64,000 bases of DNA from Roseomonas marmotae (GTDB lineage: Bacteria > Pseudomonadota > Alphaproteobacteria > Acetobacterales > Acetobacteraceae), in assembly GCF_017654485.1 (NCBI RefSeq), contig NZ_CP061091.1, forward strand, positions 138,501-202,500, given 5' to 3'. The notes below the pieces were generated by a model. That model was not told where the DNA came from, ran no database searches, and saw only the letters and a list, made by a program, of their open reading frames with translations. The translations under genes were made by a program, and so were the position numbers. Below are positions 25,654 to 34,625 of this stretch, piece by piece; position 1 is the first letter of the stretch; each line of letters opens with the position of its first letter.

Positions 25654-25860
25654 ATGCCCAAGATGAAGACGAAGTCGAGCGTGAAGAAGCGCTTCCGGCT
25701 GACGGCCACCGGCCAGGTCAAGGCTGGCGCCGGCAACAAGCGCCACATGCTGACCGCCAAGACCAACAAGATGAAGCGGCAGAACCGCGGCACCTTCGTG
25801 CTGGACAAGCAGGATGGTGACACGGTGAAGCAGTGGATGCCGTACGGTTCGGCCCGGTAA
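25654..25860 (+). CDS. rpmI: 50S ribosomal protein L35
   Basis: A 68-residue basic protein beginning [19 protein letters not shown], the L35 signature, and of normal length. The start at 25654 follows AGGAGAT. It is a late-assembly component of the large subunit. rplT follows 15 bases later. infC, which often precedes rpmI, is absent; a DEDD exonuclease is there instead. Confidence 0.98.
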   Translation: MPKMKTKSSVKKRFRLTATGQVKAGAGNKRHMLTAKTNKMKRQNRGTFVLDKQDGDTVKQWMPYGSAR

Positions 25861-25875
25861 GGAAGGATCTGACCT

Positions 25876-26247
25876 ATGGCACGTGTTAAGCGCGGCGTAA
25901 CCGCCCACGCCCGTCACAAGAAAGTCCTCAAGCTCGCCAAGGGCTATGTGGGCCGTTCCTCCACCGCCTATCGCCCCGCGCTCGAGCGCGTCGAGAAGGC
26001 GCTGCAGTACGCCTACCGCGACCGCCGCAACAAGAAGCGCGAGTTCCGCGGCCTGTGGATCCAGCGCATCAACGCGGCTTGCCGCGAGCAGGGCCTGACC
26101 TATTCGAAGTTCATCGCCGGCATCAAGGCGGCGAATATCGAGATCGACCGCAAGGTCCTGGCCACCATCGCCTTCGATGATGCCGCCGGGTTTGCGGCCT
26201 TGGTCGAGAAGGCCAAGGCGGCGCTGCCGGCTTCGGCCGAGGCGTAA
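25876..26247 (+). CDS. rplT: 50S ribosomal protein L20
   Basis: A 123-residue L20 with the diagnostic start [23 protein letters not shown] and the conserved [17 protein letters not shown] helix. It binds 23S rRNA early in large-subunit assembly and, in several bacteria, represses its own operon. It lies between rpmI and pheS; a hairpin terminator follows before pheS. Confidence 0.98.
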   Translation: MARVKRGVTAHARHKKVLKLAKGYVGRSSTAYRPALERVEKALQYAYRDRRNKKREFRGLWIQRINAACREQGLTYSKFIAGIKAANIEIDRKVLATIAFDDAAGFAALVEKAKAALPASAEA

Positions 26248-26285
26248 TCTCCCCCACTCCCTTCCGGGGGAGTGTCGAGAAACGG

Positions 26286-26336
26286 AGCCGCCGCCGCCTG
26301 GGGTCAGCCCTGGGCGTTCGGCGGCTTCTTTCGTTT
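26286..26336 (+). terminator. intrinsic terminator or attenuator between rplT and pheS
   Basis: AGCCGCCG (26286-26293) pairs with CGGCGGCT (26319-26326), followed by a T-rich tail TCTTTCGTTTT. A first hairpin, CACTCCC with GGGAGTG (26255-26274), lies just upstream and could serve as a pause structure. Because pheS starts only about 20 bases after the T tract, this is either a partial terminator that lowers pheST expression relative to rplT, or an attenuator. Confidence 0.6.
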
Positions 26337-26358
26337 TCAGGGCTCAGGCGGGATGCAG

Positions 26359-27441
26359 ATGTCCGACGACCTCGCGAAACTCCAGACCGATACCGAGGCG
26401 GCCCTTGCCGCCGCCACCGACCCCCGCGCGCTGGACGCGGTGCGGGTGGCGACGCTGGGCAAGAGCGGCGCGCTGACCGCGCTGCTGAAGGCGCTCGGCA
26501 CCTTCCCGCCCGAGGAACGCAAGGCGCGCGGCGCCGCCGTGAATCAGCTGAAGGCTGTGCTGGAAGCGGCCATCGAAGCCCGCCGGGTGGAGCTTGACGC
26601 CGCCGCCCTGGAAGCGCGCCTGGCCGCCGAGCGGATGGACGTGACACTGCCCGCCCGCCCCTACCCGCCCGCCGGGCCGGAAGCCGGCGCCATCCACCCC
26701 ATCGCCCGCACCATCGAGGAACTGACCGCCATCTTCGGCGCCATGGGCTTCGCGGTGGCGGAAGGCCCGGATATCGAGGCCGACTGGTACAATTTCGGCG
26801 CGCTGAACATCCCCGACCATCACCCGGCGCGGCAGGATCACGACACCTTCTACCTCCCCGCCGGCCCGGATGGCCGCCGCCCGGTGCTGCGGACCCATAC
26901 CTCCCCGGTGCAGATCCGCACCATGATCACGCAGGCGCCGCCGATCCGCGTCATCGTGCCCGGCCGCACCTACCGCGCCGACCATGACGCGACGCACAGC
27001 CCGATGTTCCATCAGGTCGAGGGGCTGGTGATCGACAAGGGCATCACGCTCGGCCACCTGAAGGGCTGCCTGATCGACTTCCTTCGGGCTTTCTTCGATA
27101 TCCGCGACCTGCCGGTGCGGTTCCGCTCCTCCTACTTCCCCTTCACCGAGCCTTCGATGGAAGTGGATATCGGCTGGAACCGGAAGACCGGCGAGCTGGG
27201 CGAGGGCGGCGACTGGCTAGAGATCCTGGGCAGCGGCATGGTCCACCCGAAGGTGCTGGCCAATTGCGGCATCGACCCGCGCGAGTGGCAGGGTTTCGCC
27301 TTCGGCATGGGCATCGAGCGGATCACCATGCTGAAGCACGGCATCCCCGACCTGCGGCCTTTCTACGAGAGCGACGTACGCTGGCTGAAGCATTACGGCA
27401 CCAGCCCGCTGTCGCCTGCCACCCTGGCGGAAGGGGTCTGA
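26359..27441 (+). CDS. pheS: phenylalanine--tRNA ligase subunit alpha
   Basis: A class II aminoacyl-tRNA synthetase catalytic subunit of about 360 residues. The N-terminal coiled coil (about 1-85) contacts tRNA-Phe. Catalytic-domain landmarks are [32 protein letters not shown] (motif 2 region), [34 protein letters not shown] and the ATP-binding [14 protein letters not shown]. The start at 26359 has GCGGG 6 bases upstream; 26353 is possible. pheT begins 4 bases after its stop. Confidence 0.97.
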   Translation: MSDDLAKLQTDTEAALAAATDPRALDAVRVATLGKSGALTALLKALGTFPPEERKARGAAVNQLKAVLEAAIEARRVELDAAALEARLAAERMDVTLPARPYPPAGPEAGAIHPIARTIEELTAIFGAMGFAVAEGPDIEADWYNFGALNIPDHHPARQDHDTFYLPAGPDGRRPVLRTHTSPVQIRTMITQAPPIRVIVPGRTYRADHDATHSPMFHQVEGLVIDKGITLGHLKGCLIDFLRAFFDIRDLPVRFRSSYFPFTEPSMEVDIGWNRKTGELGEGGDWLEILGSGMVHPKVLANCGIDPREWQGFAFGMGIERITMLKHGIPDLRPFYESDVRWLKHYGTSPLSPATLAEGV

Positions 27442-27445
27442 CGCC

Positions 27446-29920
27446 ATGAAGTTCTCTCTGTCCTGGCTGAAGCGGCACCTCGAAACCGAGGCGACGCTGG
27501 AGCAGATCACCGACACCCTGAACACCATCGGGCTGGAAGTGGAAGGCGTGGAAGACCGCGCGGCGGCGCTGGCGCCCTTCCGCATCGCCCATGTGATCGA
27601 GGCGGTGCAGCACCCCAATGCCGACCGCCTGCGTGCCTGCAAGGTGGATGTGGGCGATGGCGTCATCCGCTCCGTCGTCTGCGGCGCGCCGAATGCCCGC
27701 ACCGGCATGAAGGCGGTGCTGGGCCTGCCCGGCGCCTTCGTGCCCGGCACCGGCATCACGCTGAAGGTCGGCGAGATCCGTGGCGTGAAGAGCGAGGGCA
27801 TGATGTGCTCCTCGCGCGAGCTGGGCCTCGGTGACGACCATGAGGGCATCATCGACCTGCCGGCGGATGCGCCGGTGGGCCAGCCCTATGCCGTCTGGGC
27901 CGGGCTGGATGACCCGGTCATCGAGATCTCCGTCACCCCCAACCGGGGCGATGCGCTCTCCGTCCGTGGCGTGGCGCGGGACCTGGCGGCGGCGGGCCTC
28001 GGCACACTAAAGCCCTTCGCGCCGCAGCCGGCGGTGCCCGCCTATCCCTCGCCCCTGAACTGGGCGGTGGAGGACCTGGAGGGCTGCCCCTGGGTGCTGG
28101 GCCGCGCGGTGCGGGGCGTGAAGAACGGCCCCTCGCCCCAATGGCTGCAGGACAAGCTGACCGCCATCGGCCTGCGCCCGATCAATGCCCTGGTCGATGT
28201 GACCAACTGGTTCACCTATGACCTCGGCCGCCCGCTGCATGTCTTCGACGCGAAGAAGGTGAAGGGCGACACCCTCACCATCCGCCGGGGCCGCGAGGGC
28301 GAGAGCTTCCTGGCCCTGAACGGCAAGGAGGTGCGCGTCACGCCGGAGGATCTGGTGATCGCTGATGCGGAGGCGGTGGAATCCCTCGCCGGCATCATGG
28401 GCGGCGAGTATTCCGGCTCCGACGAAGGCACCACCGAGGTCTTCATCGAGGCCGCGCTCTTCGACCCCGTGCGGATCGCGCTCTCCGGCCGCCGGCACGA
28501 CCTGCGCTCCGACGCCCGCTCCCGCTTCGAGCGCGGCGTGGACCAGGCCCTGCCGCCCGCCGCGCTCGAAGCGGCGACGGCCATGATCATCGAGCTCTGC
28601 GGCGGCGAGGCTTCCGAGATCGTCTCGGCCGGCGCCGAGCCAGCCTGGCAGCGCACGGCGCATCTGCGCTTCGAGCGCATCGCCGGCCTCGGCGGCTCCC
28701 CCATCACGCCGGAAGAGGCGGTGGAAGGGCTGGAGCGGCTGGGCTTCACGGTGGCCGGCCGCGATGCGCAGGGCGTGACGGTGAACGTCCCCTCCTGGCG
28801 AAACGACATCGCCTCCCGCGACGGTGCCCTGGCGCAGAACCCGGAACTGCCGGCGGACCGCGCCCAGGCAGCCGCCGAGGGCTGCGCGGCCATCGAGCCG
28901 GAATGCGACCTGCTGGAGGAAGTGCTGCGCCTGCGCGGACTGGATGCGGTGCCGCCGGTCTCGCTGCCCGTCTCCTCGCCCGTGCCGCTGCCCAGCCTGA
29001 CGCCGCGCCAGACGCGCAGCGTACTCGCCCGCCGGATGCTGGCGGCGCGCGGCATGCTGGACTGCGTGAGCTTCGGCTTCATCGACGGCAAGGTGGCCGC
29101 GCTGTTCGGGGAAACCCCGGCCGCGCTGCGCCTGGAGAACCCCATCGCCGCCGACCTGGACCAGATGCGCCCGACGCCGCTGGCCAGCCTGCTGACGGCA
29201 GCCAGCCGCAATGCCGCGCGCGGTTACCCGGATGTGGCGCTGGCGGAAATCGGCGCGGCCTACCGGGACATCACCCCCGCCGGCCAGGCGGCGGTGGCCG
29301 CTGGTATCCGCATCGGCGAGACGCCGCGCCACTGGGCCGCGCCGGCCCGCGCGGTGGATGCCATGGATGCCAAGGGCGACGCGCTGGCCGTGCTGGCGGC
29401 GCTGGGCGTGCCTGCGGCGGCACTCTCCGTCACCGCCGATGCGCCGGGCTTCTATCATCCCGGCCGGTCCGGCGTGGTGCGCCAGGGGCCGAAGACGGTG
29501 CTGGCGACCTTCGGCGAAATCCACCCGAGCCTGCGCGCCAGGCTGGACCTGCCCGGCCCGGCGGTGGGCTTCGAGGTCTTCCTGGACGCCATCCCCGACC
29601 CCAAGCGCAAGAAGAAGTCGGCGCCCGACCTGCCGGCCTTCCAGCCGCTGCGGCGTGATTTCGCCTTCCTGGTGGATGCCACGGTGCCGGCGGAGAACCT
29701 GCTGCGCGCGGCGCGTGGCGCGGAGCGGAACCTCATCACGGATGTGACGCTCTTCGACCGCTATGCCGGCGAGCGCCTGCCGGAAGGCAAGGTCTCCCTG
29801 GCGCTGGAAGTCACGCTGCAACCGCGTACGGCCAGCATGACGGATGCGGAGATCGAGGCGGTGGGCACGAAGATCGTGGCCGCCGTGGCGAAGGCGACGG
29901 GGGCGGTGCTGCGAGGGTGA
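27446..29920 (+). CDS. pheT: phenylalanine--tRNA ligase subunit beta
   Basis: An 824-residue PheT: B1/OB-fold tRNA-binding region (about 39-150; IAHVIEAVQHPNADRLRACKV), B3/B4 domain (about 205-380), B5, pseudo-catalytic B6/B7 and a C-terminal FDX-ACB anticodon-binding domain (about 725-824; LPAFQPLRRDFAFLVD, LPEGKVSLALEVTLQP). One oddity: a segment of about 28 residues, including DGALAQNPELPADRAQ, is inserted at about 457-485, just before the conserved ECDLLEEVLRLRGLD. It appears to replace the usual short turn. Pairs with pheS to charge tRNA-Phe. Confidence 0.97.
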   Translation: MKFSLSWLKRHLETEATLEQITDTLNTIGLEVEGVEDRAAALAPFRIAHVIEAVQHPNADRLRACKVDVGDGVIRSVVCGAPNARTGMKAVLGLPGAFVPGTGITLKVGEIRGVKSEGMMCSSRELGLGDDHEGIIDLPADAPVGQPYAVWAGLDDPVIEISVTPNRGDALSVRGVARDLAAAGLGTLKPFAPQPAVPAYPSPLNWAVEDLEGCPWVLGRAVRGVKNGPSPQWLQDKLTAIGLRPINALVDVTNWFTYDLGRPLHVFDAKKVKGDTLTIRRGREGESFLALNGKEVRVTPEDLVIADAEAVESLAGIMGGEYSGSDEGTTEVFIEAALFDPVRIALSGRRHDLRSDARSRFERGVDQALPPAALEAATAMIIELCGGEASEIVSAGAEPAWQRTAHLRFERIAGLGGSPITPEEAVEGLERLGFTVAGRDAQGVTVNVPSWRNDIASRDGALAQNPELPADRAQAAAEGCAAIEPECDLLEEVLRLRGLDAVPPVSLPVSSPVPLPSLTPRQTRSVLARRMLAARGMLDCVSFGFIDGKVAALFGETPAALRLENPIAADLDQMRPTPLASLLTAASRNAARGYPDVALAEIGAAYRDITPAGQAAVAAGIRIGETPRHWAAPARAVDAMDAKGDALAVLAALGVPAAALSVTADAPGFYHPGRSGVVRQGPKTVLATFGEIHPSLRARLDLPGPAVGFEVFLDAIPDPKRKKKSAPDLPAFQPLRRDFAFLVDATVPAENLLRAARGAERNLITDVTLFDRYAGERLPEGKVSLALEVTLQPRTASMTDAEIEAVGTKIVAAVAKATGAVLRG

Positions 29921-30221
29921 AACGCGCTGGAGAGGGCGCTGCCCTCTCCAGACCTTTCCCGCTGGAGTGACAGTGTCACCCCAGACCCCGCCATTCATTG
30001 GCCCTGGTGGCAGGCGGGTTCCGCCGGAGGTCATCGACCTCCAGCGACTGCGGGCTCAGCCCGCGTGGTCCATTGAATAAATCACGCCTGCGGCGCGCCT
30101 TGGGCTGCCAGCGCGGCCCCCAATTCGAAGCGGGGTCCGGGGTGGACTTTCCACCCCGGCGGGCGTGCAGAGGGCAGAGCCCTCTGCGGGGGTTCCAGGG
30201 GGCAAATGCCCCCTGGCCTTC
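29921..30221. repeat. intergenic array of short-loop hairpins (no gene)
   Basis: This 300-base gap contains no credible gene but at least seven inverted repeats, almost all with 3-base loops. They are 29927-29951 (11 pairs, loop GCT), 29962-29984 (10 pairs, one mismatch, loop AGT), 30026-30042 (7 pairs), 30050-30064 (6 pairs), 30137-30159 (10 pairs, loop CTT), 30167-30187 (9 pairs, loop AGA) and 30195-30216 (9 pairs, loop AAAT). The first is well placed to terminate pheT transcription, the last to terminate the convergent M20 gene. The rest are unexplained. Confidence 0.75.
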
Positions 30222-31628
30222 TCAACGGGAGGGCGTGCCCGCCTCGCCCAGGTCCCACCACATGCCCGCGAAGGCTGCGATGCCTTCCCGTGCCGGGGCG
30301 ATCAGCAGGTGTTCATCCGGCCCGTGCTGCTTGCAGCCGTTGTAGCTGTGCGGCACCCAGACCAGCGGCACGCCGAGGTGGTCGATGAAGACATCGCCCG
30401 GCAGGCCGCCGCTGCTGTTGGGGATGATCTGCACCCGGCTGCCCAGGCTCTTCTCCATGCTCTCCTGAGCCCAACGCACCCAGGGATGGTCGGGCGCGGT
30501 GCGGCTGGCGGGCATGCGGAGGCCGGCATTCTCGATCCGCACCGTCTCCAGCCCGTGGATATCGAGGTGGTGGCGCAGCGCGGCCTCGAAGGTCTCGGGG
30601 TCGGTATCCACGGTGTAGCGGATCTGGCAATGCGCCACGGCATGAGGCGCCACCGCGTTCACCGGATTCTCCGGCACGCCGCTGACCATGGCCAGGACGA
30701 TGAAGCTGTTCCAGCCATAGATCTTCTCGGCCGATGTCAGGCCCGGCTCGCCCCAGCCTTCGTCGATCGTCGCCGCGCCCTCGGCCCCGCCCACCGGGCA
30801 GTCCTGGAGCACCTTCCGGATCTCGGGCGGCGCGCCGTCCCGCCCGCCGGAGGGCAGCCAGCCCCGCACCAGGATCTTGCCGTTGCGGTCCATGATGGTG
30901 GAGAGCGCATGGGCCAGGATCACCGCCGGGTCGCTGGTCAGCCCGCCCCAGTGGCCGGAATGCACCCCGCCCTCGCGCAGCCGCACCGCCAGGTCGAAAT
31001 GGAAGGTGCCGCGCGTGCCAGTGGCGATGGTGGCCAGGCCCGGCTCCACGCGCGGGCCGTCGGAGGCGATCAGCACATCGGCCGCCAGGGCTTCCGCCTG
31101 GGCGGCGATGAACTTGCGCAGGCCCTTGCTGCCACGCTCCTCGGCCATCTCCAGCACGAGCTTGACGTTGAAGCCCAGCTTGCCGCCGCGCTCGGCCAGC
31201 ACGGCCTCCAGCGCCGCCAGGTTCAGCACGTGCTGGCCCTTGTTGTCGGCGGTGCCGCGCCCGTACCAGCGGCCATCCCGCTCCGTGAGGGTCCAGGGGG
31301 AAAGCCCTTCCGACCACTGCGCATCCAGCCCCGCGACGGTATCGCCATGGCCGTAGAGCAGCACGGTGGGGCGGGCGGGGTCCTCGATGCGCGTGGCCAT
31401 CAGGATGGGACCGAAGCCGGGCTCCGGATTCTCGTGCAGCGCGGCCTGGAAGCCCATCCGCTCCACCCAGGGGCGGATGCCGCTCTCGAGGTAATGGTGC
31501 AGCGCCTCTTCCCGCCCCGGCTCCTGCGATGTGGAGGGGATGGCGACGAGGTCGGAGAGCAGGGCCTTGAAGCTGCCCTGGTCGAAGAACTGCCTCGCCC
31601 GTGCGATGGCGCCGTTCCGTTCAGCCAT
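30222..31628 (-). CDS. M20 family metallopeptidase (dipeptidase/carboxypeptidase-like)
   Basis: A 468-residue di-zinc peptidase. Metal and catalytic motifs: YGHGDTV (His and catalytic Asp) near residue 100, GRGTADNKGQ (bridging Asp) near residue 130, EERGSKG (catalytic Glu pair) near residue 165, DGPR near 190, and a terminal histidine in GPDEHLLI. The lid domain has GTRGTFHFDLAVR. It resembles cytoplasmic M20 dipeptidases that act on small peptides or N-acyl amino acids; the substrate cannot be fixed. The start at 31628 follows GGAGGGG. It stands alone on its strand. Confidence 0.93.
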   Translation of the reverse strand: MAERNGAIARARQFFDQGSFKALLSDLVAIPSTSQEPGREEALHHYLESGIRPWVERMGFQAALHENPEPGFGPILMATRIEDPARPTVLLYGHGDTVAGLDAQWSEGLSPWTLTERDGRWYGRGTADNKGQHVLNLAALEAVLAERGGKLGFNVKLVLEMAEERGSKGLRKFIAAQAEALAADVLIASDGPRVEPGLATIATGTRGTFHFDLAVRLREGGVHSGHWGGLTSDPAVILAHALSTIMDRNGKILVRGWLPSGGRDGAPPEIRKVLQDCPVGGAEGAATIDEGWGEPGLTSAEKIYGWNSFIVLAMVSGVPENPVNAVAPHAVAHCQIRYTVDTDPETFEAALRHHLDIHGLETVRIENAGLRMPASRTAPDHPWVRWAQESMEKSLGSRVQIIPNSSGGLPGDVFIDHLGVPLVWVPHSYNGCKQHGPDEHLLIAPAREGIAAFAGMWWDLGEAGTPSR

Positions 31629-31737
31629 GATCCCCTCCGTCCTTGGCATCAGGCGGCACGGCGCGAGGCACCGGGCCACCACATGGAGGCCGGCAGAATG
31701 CTGCGCTTAGGCCGCCACGTCGAGGGGCTGATCGGCG

Positions 31738-32073
31738 TTATCGGGTGCGAACCGGTCCGCTACCGCCCCCGCCGCCGCCGGCCAGGGAGGAACCCAGCAG
31801 CGCGCCGGCCGCGGCTGGCAGCAGCGCGCCCAGCAGCGGCGCCCCCATCAGCCCCTGACCGGGCGGGAGGATGACGGGTGCGCCCGCATCCTCCATGGGG
31901 GTGGAAGCCGGGGCGGCGAGCCGGGGCGCGGCCTGCCCGCGCGGCGCCACCGCCACGGCGACATCGGCCGGCACGGTCATGCTGCGGAGCTGTGCCGCCG
32001 CGGGCAGCGGCAGCGCCAGCAGGCCCAGCAGGGCGCCGGCCAGGGCGCAGGGGCGCGGGGGGCAGCGGATCAT
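31738..32073 (-). CDS. small secreted or membrane-anchored protein of unknown function
   Basis: A 111-residue protein with a good signal peptide (ALAGALLGLLALPLPAAAQ, cleavage after about residue 27). A Pro/Ala-rich region follows, then a hydrophobic segment GAPLLGALLPAAAGALLG and a run of glycines near the basic C-terminus. Codon choice matches neighbours. The Gly-zipper-like segment suggests membrane association. No family was recognised. It begins 17 bases after the end of the GST gene, so it is probably co-transcribed. Confidence 0.6.
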   Translation of the reverse strand: MIRCPPRPCALAGALLGLLALPLPAAAQLRSMTVPADVAVAVAPRGQAAPRLAAPASTPMEDAGAPVILPPGQGLMGAPLLGALLPAAAGALLGSSLAGGGGGGSGPVRTR

Positions 32074-32090
32074 GGCGGCGTCCGTCTCTC

Positions 32091-32711
32091 TCAGGGAAGG
32101 GCAAGGGGGCGGCTGACCTGAAAGGCCGGCAGGGTCAGGCAGGCGGCCTCGGCGGCCAGCAGGCGCGGGAAGCTCATGGAGACGCCGAACTGCCGGGCCA
32201 TGGCGAGTTGCGGCACGAGGCAGAGATCCGCCAGACCCGGCGTATCGCCGAAGCAGAAGGGGCCGGCGGTCGGGTCCAGCAGCGCCTCGCAGGTCTCCAG
32301 GCCGCCGCTCAGCGCCTGCCGCGCCCAGGCGCGCAGCGGTGGCTCCGGCAGCCCCAGATTCTGCAACTGCGCCAGGCTGCGCTCGGTCGGCAGCGAATGC
32401 ATGTCGCCGGCGCTGGCCAGGGCGAAGGCGCGGATGCGGGCGCGCCTGGTGGGCTCGGGCGGCAGCAGCGCCGGGCTGGGCCACATCTCTTCCAGCCATT
32501 CGACGATCGCGAGGGACTGGCTCAGCCGCAGTCCGTCATTGGTCTCCAGCACCGGGATCATATTCTGCGGGTCGGCCGGGGCCTGGCCGGCCGGCGCGAA
32601 TTCGTCTCCCGGTGCCAGCTGCTCTACGAGCGTGACATCGAGGTCCTTCAGAGCCAGGGCGATCCGCACCCGCCAGGTGGCGAAGGAACGGAGATGGCCA
32701 TACAAGCGCAT
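32091..32711 (-). CDS. glutathione S-transferase family protein (zeta/maleylacetoacetate isomerase-like)
   Basis: A 206-residue GST with an N-terminal thioredoxin fold (LYGHLRSFATWRVRIALALKDLD, then IPVLETNDGLRLSQSLAIVEWLEE, where Pro and Ser-Gln hold glutathione) and an all-helical C-terminal domain with FCFGDTPGLADLCLVPQL. Most zeta members carry an SSCSWRVRIAL active-site motif; here the equivalent is SFATW, with no Cys. Maleylacetoacetate isomerase is the best family match, but the changed motif and absence of tyrosine-degradation neighbours leave the reaction open. Confidence 0.8.
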   Translation of the reverse strand: MRLYGHLRSFATWRVRIALALKDLDVTLVEQLAPGDEFAPAGQAPADPQNMIPVLETNDGLRLSQSLAIVEWLEEMWPSPALLPPEPTRRARIRAFALASAGDMHSLPTERSLAQLQNLGLPEPPLRAWARQALSGGLETCEALLDPTAGPFCFGDTPGLADLCLVPQLAMARQFGVSMSFPRLLAAEAACLTLPAFQVSRPLALP

Positions 32712-33099
32712 CGTGATACCTACTGTACTCTCGATTATGTGATTTAAGGTTGCAGACAGGTCAAGGAAATCCACAGCGCTGCCGGAACTATCCCGGCCCG
32801 GCCATTCCCTCCGGTATCATACAGAAATCCCCGTTCCTTTCGTATGCGTTCCGAGCAGCCCTGGCCGTTTTTCTGCAGAGGGCGCGCCGGCCTGCTGGCA
32901 TGCCGTCTGGTATGAGCGCGGGAGCATCCTGGCCGGAGCCTGTCCGGTTATCGGCAGAACCCGACGATCTCATCAGGGAGGCGGCTGGCGACACGAAGGA
33001 AGGGGAGCCACCACCACGGAGCGGACGCGGGACCGGGCGCCGGAATCCGCCGGCCCGAGCGATCTTTACCTGACGCAGACTGGAGCTTCCCCCATGCCC
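32712..33099. other. intergenic region without recognisable gene
   Basis: Nearly 390 bases upstream of the GST gene and downstream of the M32 carboxypeptidase. The frames open here have no start with a ribosome binding site and no protein-like composition. The segment next to the GST start (32712-32850) is comparatively AT-rich and probably carries its promoter. Confidence 0.45.
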
Positions 33100-33132
33100 T
33101 GGCATGCCGCCGCCCTTGGGGACGGCATGCCA
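33100..33132 (-). terminator. hairpin terminator after the M32 carboxypeptidase/cytochrome oxidase operon
   Basis: TGGCATGCCG pairs perfectly with CGGCATGCCA across a 13-base loop, 12 bases beyond the M32 stop. It is the first strong hairpin after the oxidase operon. It has no T run, so it may work with Rho or protect the 3' end. Confidence 0.55.
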
Positions 33133-33143
33133 AGCTGGCTAGA

Positions 33144-34625
33144 TCAGGCGTCCAGATAACGTTCCCGCAGGTGGGCGGTGAAGTCGGAGGGATCGAGCGG
33201 CTTGCCGGTGGCGGCGCGCAGCAGGTCCTGGAAGCCCAGGCGCGAGCCCTGGCCATGCACCTTCTGCCGCAACCAGTCCCGCAGCGGCGTGAAATCGCCC
33301 CGCGCCAGCGCCGCGTCCAGGCCCGCCACATGGGTACGGGCCGCGCGCATCAGCTGCGCCGCCGCCATGGCGCCGAGGGTATAGGACGGGAAATAGCCGA
33401 AGGCGCCGTCATACCAGTGGATGTCCTGCAAGCAGCCATGCGCGTCATCCGGCGGCGTCAGGCCCAGCAGGCGCGTGAAGCCCTCGTTCCAGGCGGCGGG
33501 CAAGTCCTCGACCTCCATCGCGCCCTCGATCAGCGCGCGCTCCAGACGGAAGCGCAGGATGACATGGGCGGGATAGGTCAGTTCATCGGCATCGACGCGG
33601 ATGAAGCCGCGCTCCACCCGACGCCAGAGACCGGCGAGATTGGCGGGGGCATAAGCCGCCGCCTCTCCGCCGAAGGTGGCCTGCAACCGCGGGCCGAGAA
33701 AGGCGAGGAAGGCGTCCGAGCGGCAGGCCTGCATCTCGATGATCAGGCTCTGCGATTCATGGGCGGCCATGCCGGCGGCCTCGCCCACGGGCTGGTGGGC
33801 ATGGGCGGCGGGCAGGCCCAGCTCGTAGAGCGCGTGGCCGGTCTCATGCAGCACGCCCAGCAGCGCCTGGGCGAAGTTGTCCTCGCGGTAGCGGGTGGTG
33901 ATGCGGACATCGCGGGGCGTGCCGCCGCAGAAGGGATGCGTGCTCTCATCCAGCCGCGCATGCTCGAAATCCAGCCCGACCCGCTCGGCCATGTCGCGGC
34001 AGATCGCCTGCTGGGTCGCCACCGGGAAAGGCCCGACCAGCGGGCGCGGCGCCGGGCGGGCGGCCTGGAGCGCCTCGGCGCGCGGCAGGGCCTCGGCCAG
34101 GAAGGCGTCGTAGGCGGCGAAGATCGGCTCCACGTCGCTGGCGCCGATGCCGCGCTGGTAGCCTTCCATCAGCGCATCATAGGCCGGCAGGCCGGTGGCG
34201 TTGGAAAGGGCCGCGGCGGTCTCGCGTTGCAGGCGCACCACCTCCTTCAGGGCGGGGGCGACCAGGGCGAAGTCGGAGCGCGCGCGGGCGGTGCGCCAGC
34301 GGGCCTCGCAGGCGGCGTTGGCGCGGGCGGTCGCCTCCACCAGTGTGGTGGGCAGGGCCGTGGCGCGGCGATGAGCATCGCGCATCAGCGCCAGATTGGC
34401 GCTGTCCCACTCGTCCGCGGCGGCGGCCCCGGCCAGGTCATCCGCCACCTGCGGCGCCGTCAGCAGCTCATGCGACAGGCCGGAGAGGGTGGCCAGCTGC
34501 TCGCCACGCGCCTCGGCGCCGCCCGGGGGCATCATCGCCGCGGCATCCCAGTGCAGCATGGCCTGGGACTCGCCCAGCAGGGCGATACGGGCGAAGCGGG
34601 CCTTCAGGCGGTCATAGGCGGTCAT
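33144..34625 (-). CDS. M32 family carboxypeptidase (thermostable carboxypeptidase 1-like)
   Basis: A 493-residue zinc carboxypeptidase. The metal motif HETGH sits near residue 260 in LGVLHETGHALYELGLP, followed by the downstream Glu in HESQSLIIEMQ; the N-terminus MTAYDRLKARFARIALL and WDAAAMMPPGGAEARGEQ are family hallmarks. It removes C-terminal residues from cytoplasmic peptides. The start at 34625 has GGGAG 5 bases upstream and lies inside the end of the SURF1 gene (14-base overlap), so it is translated as the last gene of the oxidase operon. A functional link to oxidase assembly is not known. Confidence 0.95.
   Translation of the reverse strand: MTAYDRLKARFARIALLGESQAMLHWDAAAMMPPGGAEARGEQLATLSGLSHELLTAPQVADDLAGAAAADEWDSANLALMRDAHRRATALPTTLVEATARANAACEARWRTARARSDFALVAPALKEVVRLQRETAAALSNATGLPAYDALMEGYQRGIGASDVEPIFAAYDAFLAEALPRAEALQAARPAPRPLVGPFPVATQQAICRDMAERVGLDFEHARLDESTHPFCGGTPRDVRITTRYREDNFAQALLGVLHETGHALYELGLPAAHAHQPVGEAAGMAAHESQSLIIEMQACRSDAFLAFLGPRLQATFGGEAAAYAPANLAGLWRRVERGFIRVDADELTYPAHVILRFRLERALIEGAMEVEDLPAAWNEGFTRLLGLTPPDDAHGCLQDIHWYDGAFGYFPSYTLGAMAAAQLMRAARTHVAGLDAALARGDFTPLRDWLRQKVHGQGSRLGFQDLLRAATGKPLDPSDFTAHLRERYLDA

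Noticed and set aside
26272..26359. A phenylalanine-rich leader peptide for pheS attenuation
   Set aside because: The Phe codons lie inside the terminator stem and tail instead of upstream of competing hairpins, so the classic mechanism does not fit. Kept only as a weak finding.
32750..33073. A possible 107-residue gene in the 32.7-33.1 kb gap
   Set aside because: No ribosome binding site, no domain, and low-complexity Gly/Arg/Pro composition.
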